In this document: one piece after another, positions 18,213-25,545 of the stretch
How the letters are laid out: every line of letters begins with the position of its first letter
Numbering within the stretch: the stretch's first letter is position 1
DNA from: Bradyrhizobium sp. WSM3983
GTDB lineage: Bacteria > Pseudomonadota > Alphaproteobacteria > Rhizobiales > Xanthobacteraceae
Assembly: GCF_000473045.1 (NCBI RefSeq)
Contig: NZ_AXAY01000016.1
Coordinates: 62,180 to 126,179 of the forward strand
Direction: 5' to 3'
DNA: 64,000 nt
The notes under the pieces: generated by a model
Databases searched by the model: none
Seen by the model: only the letters and a program-made list of their open reading frames with translations
Told to the model about the DNA's origin: nothing
Made by a program: the position numbers and the translations under genes

Positions 18213-18985
18213 GCGTCTCCGAAGGCAATTGAGGTGAATGCACCGGCCTCGATCAGGCCGGCGATGTTGGCGGCGATGTCGAAGTCGGGCGATGCGTCCA
18301 GTGCCGACGCCGCGGCCTCGCCGAGCGGTCGGGCCTCCATCAGGCGGGCCGCGAAGGCCGCGCCGCCAGGAGGCAGGTGCCGCACGATGACATCGAACCC
18401 GGGCCGCGTGATCAGCGCGTCCTCCGACGTCGAGGCGTCGACACGGCTCACGGGCGCGCCATCGCGGTTGGCGGCAAAGATCGTCACCGCGGAAAATTCC
18501 GAGCGAACGATCTGCGTGGCCGGGTGCGGTGTGAACACGAGATCGGCCAATCGCTCCGGCGCTGCCGCAGCGAGATGTGCGGGTGCGAGAGGCGCCGCAT
18601 CGCGCGCGTGGTAGGCATCGAGCCAGGCTCGTTCAACGCGGGCAACGTCGGCGAGCCATGGCATGATCTGAGCGTGCTCGTACCGCGCAACGAAGCTGGG
18701 AAAGTCGCGGCCATATTCGAACAGCAGCGGCGAGGTCGGCGGGTAGCTGCGAACATGGAAGCGCGCCATCGCGCGGAAGAAGTCGGTGCCGGTGATGCGC
18801 TGCACCGCCGGATAGATCGCGGCGAGCGCATCGATCAGGCTCACCGTGACATTGTTGCGATAGACGTCGTAGCGCTTTCCAACCGCCCTGCCGTTCGGCC
18901 CGGTCACGACCGGCGGCGCGGCGCGCATGGGATCCAGCAATGCCGGCGCGAAGGCCGCGGCAAAGGTGACGGGCTCAGGCGGCAT
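18209..18985 (-). CDS. bufC: DUF2063 partner protein of the MNIO enzyme (BufC-like)
   Basis: 258 aa. It carries the DUF2063 (putative DNA-binding domain) pattern FAAAFAPALLDP, RYDVYRNNVTVSLIDALAAIYPAVQRITG and FFRAMARFHVRSYPPTSPLLFEYG. Despite the family name, the known role beside DUF692 enzymes is as a RiPP recognition and partner subunit for peptide modification. The ATG at 18985 overlaps the end of the DUF692 gene by 11 bases, indicating translational coupling; an upstream in-frame start at 19024 would overlap more deeply. Confidence 0.82.
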   Translation of the reverse strand: MPPEPVTFAAAFAPALLDPMRAAPPVVTGPNGRAVGKRYDVYRNNVTVSLIDALAAIYPAVQRITGTDFFRAMARFHVRSYPPTSPLLFEYGRDFPSFVARYEHAQIMPWLADVARVERAWLDAYHARDAAPLAPAHLAAAAPERLADLVFTPHPATQIVRSEFSAVTIFAANRDGAPVSRVDASTSEDALITRPGFDVIVRHLPPGGAAFAARLMEARPLGEAAASALDASPDFDIAANIAGLIEAGAFTSIAFGDA

Positions 18986-19892
18986 GACGGTCCCCTGCCA
19001 GTTCCGCCATTTCGCGGCGATCAAGGATCGCCTGTGCAGCGGCGGCTTCGGCTTTCAGGACCGGCCAATCCGGAATCCTGGAGTCCCACTCGATCAGCGT
19101 GGGCACCGGGCCGCAGCGCTCGATAACGATCTCGTAAAGCTTCCACACGGCGTCCGCGACCGGGCCGTCGTGGCTGTCGATCAGAAGCGGCTCACCATCG
19201 TCGTCCGCCTGCTCGTCGTGCCCGGCGAGATGAATCTCGCCAATGCACGACAGCGGAAAATCGGCGAGATAGTCGAGCGCCGAAAATCCATGATTGGTCG
19301 CGGATACGAAGACGTTGTTGATGTCGAGCAGCAAGCCGCATCCGGTGCGCCCCGCGACGCTGCGGATGAAGTCGGTCTCGCTCATCGTCGTCTCAGCGAA
19401 TGCGAGATAGGTCGACGGGTTTTCCAGCAGGATCGGACGCCGGATCGCCTCCTGCATCTCGTCGATGTGATCGCAGACGTGGCGCAGCGTCGCTTCGGTG
19501 TAGGGCAGCGGCAGCAGATCGTTGAAGAAGCTGGTCTCATGCGTCGACCAGGCCAGATGCTCGGACACCATGGCCGGTTGGTAGCGCGCCGCCAGGCCGC
19601 GGAAGCGCGCCAGGTGCGCCTTGTCGAGCGGCTGCGGTCCGCCGATCGACATGCAGACGCCGTGCAGCGAAAGCGGATGATCGCGCCGGATCGCTTCCAG
19701 CGCACGGTGCGGCGGTCCGCCCGCGCCCATGTAATTCTCGGCATGAACCTCAAAGAAGCCGGCCTGCGGGCCGTCGGCGAGGATCGCCGCGAGGTGCTCG
19801 TGCTTGAAGCTGGTGCCGGCGACGCCGCCGACGGGAATCGGAAAGCGGAGGGGCATGGCTGTGGACGGGACAGGTCCGATTGTCGCGTTCAT
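18975..19892 (-). CDS. bufB: DUF692 multinuclear non-haem iron oxidase (MNIO), BufB-like
   Basis: 305 aa of the MbnB/TglH/DUF692 TIM-barrel family. Likely metal ligands appear in family-typical motifs: FFEVHAENYM, LSLHGVCMSIGG, SEHLAWS, ILLENPSTYL, LLLDINNVFVSA, GEIHLAGH and LIEWDS. These enzymes use two or three iron ions to convert peptide cysteines, for example to thiooxazole or oxazolone-thioamide groups. The ATG at 19892 has a strong GGAGGAG site upstream. The next gene upstream is a four-cysteine DUF2282 peptide, its probable substrate. Confidence 0.88.
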   Translation of the reverse strand: MNATIGPVPSTAMPLRFPIPVGGVAGTSFKHEHLAAILADGPQAGFFEVHAENYMGAGGPPHRALEAIRRDHPLSLHGVCMSIGGPQPLDKAHLARFRGLAARYQPAMVSEHLAWSTHETSFFNDLLPLPYTEATLRHVCDHIDEMQEAIRRPILLENPSTYLAFAETTMSETDFIRSVAGRTGCGLLLDINNVFVSATNHGFSALDYLADFPLSCIGEIHLAGHDEQADDDGEPLLIDSHDGPVADAVWKLYEIVIERCGPVPTLIEWDSRIPDWPVLKAEAAAAQAILDRREMAELAGDRHAA

Positions 19893-19938
19893 GTCGCTCC
19901 TCCGCTTTCCCTGTTTGGCGATGTGCTGGTTCGGAACC

Positions 19939-20244
19939 TCAGACCGGCTTGAGTGAGCCCTTCTTGCCATTCGGCAGGTCGATGCTGGCGCAGGTTCCGC
20001 CCTGCACGAACTTCCAGGCGTTGCCCTGGAAGTCGGTGGTCGAGGTGCCCTGGCAGGTCGTGCCCGGCCCGGCGGCGCAGTCGTTCTGGCCCTTCAGCGC
20101 GACGCCGAAGCACTTCTCCTTCTTGGCGGCGACGGCGGCATCGGCCTCGGCCTTGGTCAGCGGCGCAGCGGTGGCCAATGTCGCGAGGGCGGTCGACATG
20201 GCGCCCGCGAGAACGAGCGTGGTGACAGCAAGTTTGGCAGACAT
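19939..20244 (-). CDS. bufA: DUF2282 cysteine peptide precursor (BufA1-like bufferin)
   Basis: 101 aa. Residues 1-27 are a Sec signal peptide (LVLAGAMSTALATLATAA). The mature part has exactly four cysteines, Cys45, 56, 64 and 85, in EKCFGVALKGQNDC, TTCQGTS and GGTCASI. This is the BufA1 pattern of MNIO-modified copper-binding bufferins. The peptide would be modified in the cytosol by the DUF692/DUF2063 pair and then exported. The ATG at 20244 has AAGGAG upstream; a longer in-frame start at 20313 would run across the predicted promoter and is rejected. Copper or oxidative stress response is inferred from family knowledge. Confidence 0.88.
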   Translation of the reverse strand: MSAKLAVTTLVLAGAMSTALATLATAAPLTKAEADAAVAAKKEKCFGVALKGQNDCAAGPGTTCQGTSTTDFQGNAWKFVQGGTCASIDLPNGKKGSLKPV

Positions 20245-20554
20245 CGAGTTTCTCCTTTTGAGATGGCATCGCTTGGCAAGCGAAACGCGCATTGTCTCGT
20301 TCGGCTCGTCCACAACCCGCGTTACCGTCGGGGCTGCTCACGAGTCCGTGAGACCGTTGGGTGAGGGCGCACAGGCCGTGCGCTTGGGCCGGGATTAGCA
20401 GGCAAGCGGGCCGCCAAATCCAATGCCTCGGCGCTATCGAGACGTTAGCGGTAGGGCATTGGCGGTCGCTCGTCAGGCCTGCCAGACGTAACGAACAGCG
20501 GTGGGCCGCGTAGAGCGTTGTCAGGACCATGCTTGGTCCGAGGGCAGAAACACG
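20245..20554. other. Divergent intergenic region bufA / cyclase
   Basis: About 310 bases holding the ECF-type promoter annotated above. It also has an inverted repeat CCAATGCC (20420-20427) / GGCATTGG (20455-20462), which extends imperfectly outward. No small gene was recognised. Confidence 0.5.
20300..20325 (-). promoter_or_regulatory. Candidate ECF (SigF/EcfF-type) promoter of the bufferin operon
   Basis: On the minus strand the sequence reads GTAACG (20325-20320), 16 bases, then CGAA (20303-20300), 56 bases before the bufA ATG. As I recall, the SigF promoter of Caulobacter, which drives the homologous DUF2282 operon, is GTAACC-N16-CGAA. This is a match with one mismatch and exact spacing. 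No sigma or anti-sigma gene is in the window. Confidence 0.6.
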
Positions 20555-22654
20555 ATGAACGGCGATCACGGACGACGGCTTCAGGCGCTCGCAAGGCTGA
20601 CGGTCAGCATCCGTCTCGCCGTTTCCGCGCTGGTGCTGGCCGCGATCCTGCTGACGGCCGCCTTCTCCAGCCTGTTGTGGTGGCGGACGGCAGAGGCGAC
20701 CAGCCGGCAGCTTGCCTCCACGATCAACGAGCAGATCGTGGCAGCAGTTCGCAAGGAGGTCGCCGCCATCGTCGATGAGGCGCGTGCCGCGCACACTGCA
20801 ATCCGCACCCTGTTTCTCCAGAACGTGCTCGACACCCGCGAGGCCGACAAGCGCGAATTCGTGTTCCTGTCGCAGCTGCAATCGCAGGCGACGATCTCCT
20901 GGGTCGCCTTCGGCTGGCCCGATGGCTCGTTCTTCGCCGCGCACAAGCTCGGCGACCGGCGCCTGGAGATGATGGAGATTTCCCTGACCGATCATCCGGG
21001 CCAGCGCCGCGTCGATGAATATGACGTGGTGCCCGGCGATATCGAATTCGCCAATCGCCGCTTCGAGCCGACCGGATTCCGCGTCGCCGATCAGGCCTGG
21101 TTCAAGGCCGGGCTCACTGCGGACGAGCCGCAATGGTTCAGGGTCATGGACCATCCGACTGGCCAGCGGCCATCGATCGCCTTTGCCGGCCCGATCGACG
21201 TCTATCAGGAGCGGCAGGGCGTGCTTGCCGTCATCATCGAGTACACCCGGCTTGCGCGCTTCCTGTCCCAGCTCGAGGTCGGGCGCACCGGAACGGCTTT
21301 CATCATCGATGACAGCGGGGAGCTCGTCGCCGCACCGGACAAGGATGCCGACGAACTGCATTCCGCGAAGGGCGATACCGCGCTGTTGCCGCTCGCGCAG
21401 ACGGCGCGCGTGAAAGCGGGCGAGGCCGGCCGCAAGGAAGCTTGGCGAAGCCGGCTCACCTCGCAAGGCGCGGCCTATGAAGTCGCGCTGACGCCATTGC
21501 CGTTTCCCGGCTGGTCGCTGGCAACTGTCATCCCGGAGGCCGAGTTCCTCGGTCCGGTCGAGACGACGCTGCGACACCTGATCCTCGGCCTGGCCGTCGG
21601 GGCAGTGCTCGCGGCATTGGCTTCGGCGATGCTTGCGCGTTCGGTCATTGCCGCACCGCTGTCGCGCGTCGTCGGCGAGCTTCGCCATGTCGAAGCCTTC
21701 GCGCTGGAGCAGGTCCGCCGCCATCCATCACGGCTCAAGGAGATCGCGAGCCTGTCGGGCGCGATCGCAGAGATGGCCGCCGGCCTCTCCGCCTTCCGCA
21801 AGTTCATCCCGGCCGATCTCGTCCGCGCACTGCTGCGTCAGGGCGTCGAGGCAAGGCCCGGCGGAAGTATCCAGGAGCTCAGCGTGATGTTCATCGACAT
21901 TGCCGGCTTCACCGGGCTGTCCGAGCGTCTTGGCGATCGTGTGGTGCCGCTGCTGTCGCGCTATCTCGATGTCACGTCGGAGATCATCGTCGCCAATGGC
22001 GGCACCATTGACAAGTTCATCGGCGACGCCGTGATGGCGTTCTGGGGCGCGCCGCAGCCGCAGGCAGATCATGCCGCGCGATGCTGCCGTGCCGCGCTCG
22101 CTTGCCGCAGGGCGATAGAGCAGTCCGGCTTGGCCGACGATCTTGGTCAGCCGCTCCAGATCCGGATCGGCATCAATTCCGGCCGCATGCTGGTCGGCAA
22201 TATCGGTTCGGAGTTGCGGTTGAACTACACTGTAATCGGCGATGCCGTGAACGTCGCGAGTCGGCTCGAAGGCGCCAACAAATCCTATGGAACGCAGATC
22301 CTGATCGGCGAGACGACCGAGCGTCTGGCGCGCGGTGCCGTCGTCACGCGCGAGGTCGACAGTATCGCGGTCTACGGACGGGAGGAGGGGCTCTGCGTTC
22401 ACGAGTTGATCGGGATCGCGAACGAGGACGCAATCGACGGTGAGACGCCGGTCGACTGGATCGCGGACTACGAGCGCGGCCTCGCCAACTATCGCGCACG
22501 CCGATTTAAGGCCGCGCTCGCTGACTTCGAAACCGTCTTGAAACAGCGCGGCCATGATCGCCCCGCCGAGCTGATGCGTGACCGCTGCCGGCAGCTCGCG
22601 GCCGTCGCGCCCGATCCCGCCTGGCGGCCCGTGGCGGCATTGACGTCGAAATAG
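20555..22654 (+). CDS. Membrane adenylate/guanylate cyclase with periplasmic Cache-like sensor and HAMP
   Basis: 699 aa. The first transmembrane helix is at about residues 17-40 (VSALVLAAILLTAAF). A periplasmic sensor of about 300 residues follows, with Cache features such as VAFGWPDGSFFAAHKLGDRRLEM and FIIDDSGELVAAP. A second helix lies near residues 342-362, then a HAMP-like linker. The class III catalytic domain starts near residue 442, with VMFIDIAGFTGLSERLG, GGTIDKFIGDAVMAFWGAPQ and NYTVIGDAVNVASRLEGANK. It would make cAMP or cGMP in response to a periplasmic ligand. The ATG at 20555 has GAGGG ten bases upstream; a GTG at 20501 is less likely. Confidence 0.88.
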   Translation: MNGDHGRRLQALARLTVSIRLAVSALVLAAILLTAAFSSLLWWRTAEATSRQLASTINEQIVAAVRKEVAAIVDEARAAHTAIRTLFLQNVLDTREADKREFVFLSQLQSQATISWVAFGWPDGSFFAAHKLGDRRLEMMEISLTDHPGQRRVDEYDVVPGDIEFANRRFEPTGFRVADQAWFKAGLTADEPQWFRVMDHPTGQRPSIAFAGPIDVYQERQGVLAVIIEYTRLARFLSQLEVGRTGTAFIIDDSGELVAAPDKDADELHSAKGDTALLPLAQTARVKAGEAGRKEAWRSRLTSQGAAYEVALTPLPFPGWSLATVIPEAEFLGPVETTLRHLILGLAVGAVLAALASAMLARSVIAAPLSRVVGELRHVEAFALEQVRRHPSRLKEIASLSGAIAEMAAGLSAFRKFIPADLVRALLRQGVEARPGGSIQELSVMFIDIAGFTGLSERLGDRVVPLLSRYLDVTSEIIVANGGTIDKFIGDAVMAFWGAPQPQADHAARCCRAALACRRAIEQSGLADDLGQPLQIRIGINSGRMLVGNIGSELRLNYTVIGDAVNVASRLEGANKSYGTQILIGETTERLARGAVVTREVDSIAVYGREEGLCVHELIGIANEDAIDGETPVDWIADYERGLANYRARRFKAALADFETVLKQRGHDRPAELMRDRCRQLAAVAPDPAWRPVAALTSK

Positions 22655-22747
22655 CGGCGGCGTCTCGCGCCCCCAGGCTGCACCTCGACGCCAAGGCGCG
22701 AGACGATTAATGATGCGCGGGTGATCCACGACCGGACGCTCGCACAC

Positions 22748-23332
22748 ATGAAAACCACGCTGCTGAAATCCGAAGACTACACCCGCTCGCCCTGGAAGAA
22801 CGGCGGCGGCATTTTTACCGATATCGCGGATGCGCATCGGCCGGGCGCGTTGGTGAAGGATTGGGACAGCCTGCTGTGGCGTTTCGCCTCCACGCCGATC
22901 GTGGCGGCCGGGCCGTTCTCCCACATGCCGGGCATCGATCGCCTGCAGATGCTGATCGGCGGGCGCGGGCTGGTGCTGAAAGCGGCTGGGCAGGAATTCG
23001 ACGAGCGCGAGCCGTTCACGACCGTCCGCTTCACCGGCGAGATGGAGATCGTGACCGAGCTCGAAGCGGGCCCGGTCGAGGTCGTCAATCTGATGGCGCG
23101 GCGCGGTGCGGCGGAGATCGAGCTTTTGGCGCTCAGGGAGCCCGGCGAGCGGCCATTGCCCGCCGGCACGCATCTGGTCTACGCGGTGTCCGGCGATTGC
23201 GGCATTCGTCTCAATAGCGAGGAATTTGTCATCCCCGGCGGCAGCACGCTGCAGGTCGAGCTGAGCGCGGCGTCCGGGCTGACGTTCGTTTCGGGGCTGG
23301 CCGTGCTGGGGTCGATCCGGCTCGTCGGCTAG
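22748..23332 (+). CDS. HutD/Ves family protein
   Basis: 194 aa, cupin-like. It opens with LLKSEDYTRSPWKNGGG, the hallmark of HutD/Ves proteins, and has WRFASTPIVAAGPFSHMPGIDRLQMLIGG. HutD is associated with histidine utilisation and is proposed to limit it, but no hut genes are nearby, so the role here is unknown. The ATG at 22748 fits the family start; a GTG at 22721 adds nine residues. It lies between two cyclase genes on the same strand. Confidence 0.82.
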   Translation: MKTTLLKSEDYTRSPWKNGGGIFTDIADAHRPGALVKDWDSLLWRFASTPIVAAGPFSHMPGIDRLQMLIGGRGLVLKAAGQEFDEREPFTTVRFTGEMEIVTELEAGPVEVVNLMARRGAAEIELLALREPGERPLPAGTHLVYAVSGDCGIRLNSEEFVIPGGSTLQVELSAASGLTFVSGLAVLGSIRLVG

Positions 23333-23437
23333 ACGCGATCGTGCGAATGCGCACAATCCGTGCAACTGGCTAGGTTGACGTGGCCGATGCGGAGCACGAT
23401 ATCTGCGGAGATGCAGATCGCCGCTGAAGGCCAGGAT

Positions 23438-24634
23438 ATGAACGCGCCAGACAAGAATCCCGCTGCCACACAGGCCGACGGCGTCGTCGACTGGCTGACC
23501 AACGGCACGCACGACCAGCGCTTCATCGACAACATCTTTGCCGAGATGTGCATCCGCCTCCAACAGGCCGGCATTCCGCTCAAGCGGTCGACGCTTCACG
23601 TCCGCATCCAGCATCCGCAATGGCTGGGCGCGCGTTTCATGTGGTCCGACGGCATGCGCGAGGCCGAGATCGGGCGGGTCGATTTCGATGTCAGGGAGCG
23701 GTCCGAATTTATCGGCAGTCCCGCCAACGAAATGCAGGATGGTGCGACCGAGATCCGCGAGAATCTGGAGCAGGATCCGGCGCTCGGCCGCAAGCACGCG
23801 CTTTATGACGAGATGCGGGCCAAGGGCCTGAGCGACTACGTGGCCTGGCCGCTCTATCACACCCTCGGCAAGCGCCATCTCGTCACCTTCGCCACCGATC
23901 GGCCCGGCGGTTTCGACGATTCGCATATCGCGGCGCTGAAGAAAGTGTTGCCGGTGCTGGCGCTGGTCAGCGAGATCCGCATCAAGAACCGCCTGGCGCG
24001 CACGCTGCTGGAGACCTATGTCGGCTCCCATGCCGGCGAGCTGATCCTTGCCGGCGCCACCCGGCGCGGCACCGGCACGACGGTGCGCGCCGCGATCATG
24101 ATCTGCGACCTGCGCGATTTCACGAAGATCTCTGACAACTGGCCGCGCGACGACGTCATCGATCTGCTCAACGATTATTTCGACGCGATGTCAGATCCGA
24201 TCACGCGGCATGGCGGGGAGATCCTGAAATTCATCGGCGATGGCCTGCTGGCGATCTTCCCGCTCAGCCAGCCCAACGCCTGCGCCAATCTGCTGCGCGC
24301 CGTCACCGAGGCCCGCCAGGCCATGGCCGCGCTGAACGAGCGGAACAAGGGCACCGGCCGCGCGCCGCTGAACTACGGCATCGGCGTTCATGTCGGCGAC
24401 GTCATGTACGGCAATATTGGCTCGTCCAGCCGGCTCGACTTCACCGTGATCGGTCCCGCCGTCAACATGGCCTCGCGGCTCGAAGCTCTGACCAAGCAGC
24501 TGAAGAAAACCGTGCTGCTGTCGCGCGATTTTGCGGAGCTGGTGGAGCGCGAGTTCGAGCTCGAGCACGTCGGCAAACACGAGGTGCGGGGCTTCAGCGA
24601 TCCGATCGAGTTGTTTGCGTATCCCACGACTTGA
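23438..24634 (+). CDS. Class III adenylate/guanylate cyclase, soluble
   Basis: About 398 aa without membrane segments. The N-terminal part (about residues 1-205) is a helical/alpha-beta region found in a group of rhizobial cyclases; it opens DGVVDWLTNGTHDQRFIDNIFAEMC. The catalytic domain starts near residue 215, with IMICDLRDFTKISDNW, GGEILKFIGDGLLAIFPL and DFTVIGPAVNMASRLEALTKQLKK. The start is uncertain: in-frame ATGs lie at 23387, 23411 and 23438. The last is used because AAGG precedes it at a suitable distance and conservation seems to begin there. Confidence 0.82.
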   Translation: MNAPDKNPAATQADGVVDWLTNGTHDQRFIDNIFAEMCIRLQQAGIPLKRSTLHVRIQHPQWLGARFMWSDGMREAEIGRVDFDVRERSEFIGSPANEMQDGATEIRENLEQDPALGRKHALYDEMRAKGLSDYVAWPLYHTLGKRHLVTFATDRPGGFDDSHIAALKKVLPVLALVSEIRIKNRLARTLLETYVGSHAGELILAGATRRGTGTTVRAAIMICDLRDFTKISDNWPRDDVIDLLNDYFDAMSDPITRHGGEILKFIGDGLLAIFPLSQPNACANLLRAVTEARQAMAALNERNKGTGRAPLNYGIGVHVGDVMYGNIGSSSRLDFTVIGPAVNMASRLEALTKQLKKTVLLSRDFAELVEREFELEHVGKHEVRGFSDPIELFAYPTT

Positions 24635-24747
24635 TCGGCAACTGACGCGAGCGCCGTCGCCAATCTGCAAGTCCTGTTGCCAACGCGGGAGCGTACGATT
24701 ACGCTTGACCTCAACTAGTCCAGGCGTTGCTTCGGTTGGCCGCGTTC

Positions 24748-25545
24748 ATGCCCAAATTCCTTCGCATAGGAATCCATCAGTCGAACGTATCCGGATACAC
24801 GTCGAAGGCGTGGTGCGTGCGGCGCGTCGGCTCGGCAGTGTTCCTGAAATGGGGCGCCGTAGAGGTCCAGGGCGCCGGTGCCAAGCGCAAGGTTTACTGG
24901 ACGCACGTGCCGCAGGAGAAGACAGTTCGTTGCGGCACGGCACAGCGCGCGCAGGACTACACCAAATCCGCGATCGCGCGGCGGCGCAGCCATGATTATG
25001 AACCGTTGAGTGGTGCCATCGCGACCCGGCGCAAATCCGCCGATGGAAGCGCCGATCTCAAGCACGCGCTCGCCACCATCCTGATCGTCGACATCGTCGG
25101 CTCCACCGCGAAAGCCGCCAAGCTCGGCGACGCGCGCTGGAGCAAGGTGGTGAGCCTCTATTACGCGGCGGTCCGCAAAGAGCTAAAAAGTTCACGCGGC
25201 AAGGAGGTCGTGACGACCGGTGACGGCGTGCTCGCGACGTTCAAGGCGCCGGCCGCCGGCATCAATTGCGCGACCGCAATCCGAGAGGCCGTGCGCACGC
25301 TGGGGCTCGATATCAGGGTCGGCCTGCACGCGGGCGAATACACGATGAGTGGCGGCGAAATGGTCGGTCTCGCCTTCCACATCGGCACCCGTGTCGCCGC
25401 CAAAGCGCGCGCCGGCGAAGTCCTGGTCTCGAGCGCGGTGAAGGATCTGCTCGCGGCGCAATCCGAGATCCGCCTCAGGGATCACGGCAGCCATCAGCTC
25501 AAGGGCGTGCCGGCACGGTGGCGGCTGTATCGGGTGGAGAGTTAG
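24748..25545 (+). CDS. Class III adenylate cyclase with N-terminal WGR-like domain
   Basis: 265 aa. The C-terminal cyclase domain (about residues 105-265) has ATILIVDIVGSTAKAAKLGD, EVVTTGDGVLATFKAPA and IRVGLHAGEYT. Before it, residues about 15-80 contain VRRVGSAVFLKWGAVEVQGAGAKRKVYW, followed by basic residues. This resembles a compact WGR-type fold, a domain seen in PARP and poly-nucleotide-binding proteins; the assignment is by eye and uncertain. The ATG at 24748 is used; the TTG at 24727 is an alternative. Its stop overlaps the stop of the convergent TPR gene by four bases. It is the third cyclase gene in five kilobases. Confidence 0.75.
   Translation: MPKFLRIGIHQSNVSGYTSKAWCVRRVGSAVFLKWGAVEVQGAGAKRKVYWTHVPQEKTVRCGTAQRAQDYTKSAIARRRSHDYEPLSGAIATRRKSADGSADLKHALATILIVDIVGSTAKAAKLGDARWSKVVSLYYAAVRKELKSSRGKEVVTTGDGVLATFKAPAAGINCATAIREAVRTLGLDIRVGLHAGEYTMSGGEMVGLAFHIGTRVAAKARAGEVLVSSAVKDLLAAQSEIRLRDHGSHQLKGVPARWRLYRVES

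Noticed and set aside
20245..20313. Longer bufA start at 20313
   Set aside because: It would place the -10 element inside the coding region and has no ribosome site; the ATG at 20244 has AAGGAG and a signal peptide.
21728..24031. A 767-codon minus-strand frame under two cyclase genes and the HutD gene
   Set aside because: It spans three well-supported plus-strand genes and has no recognisable motif.
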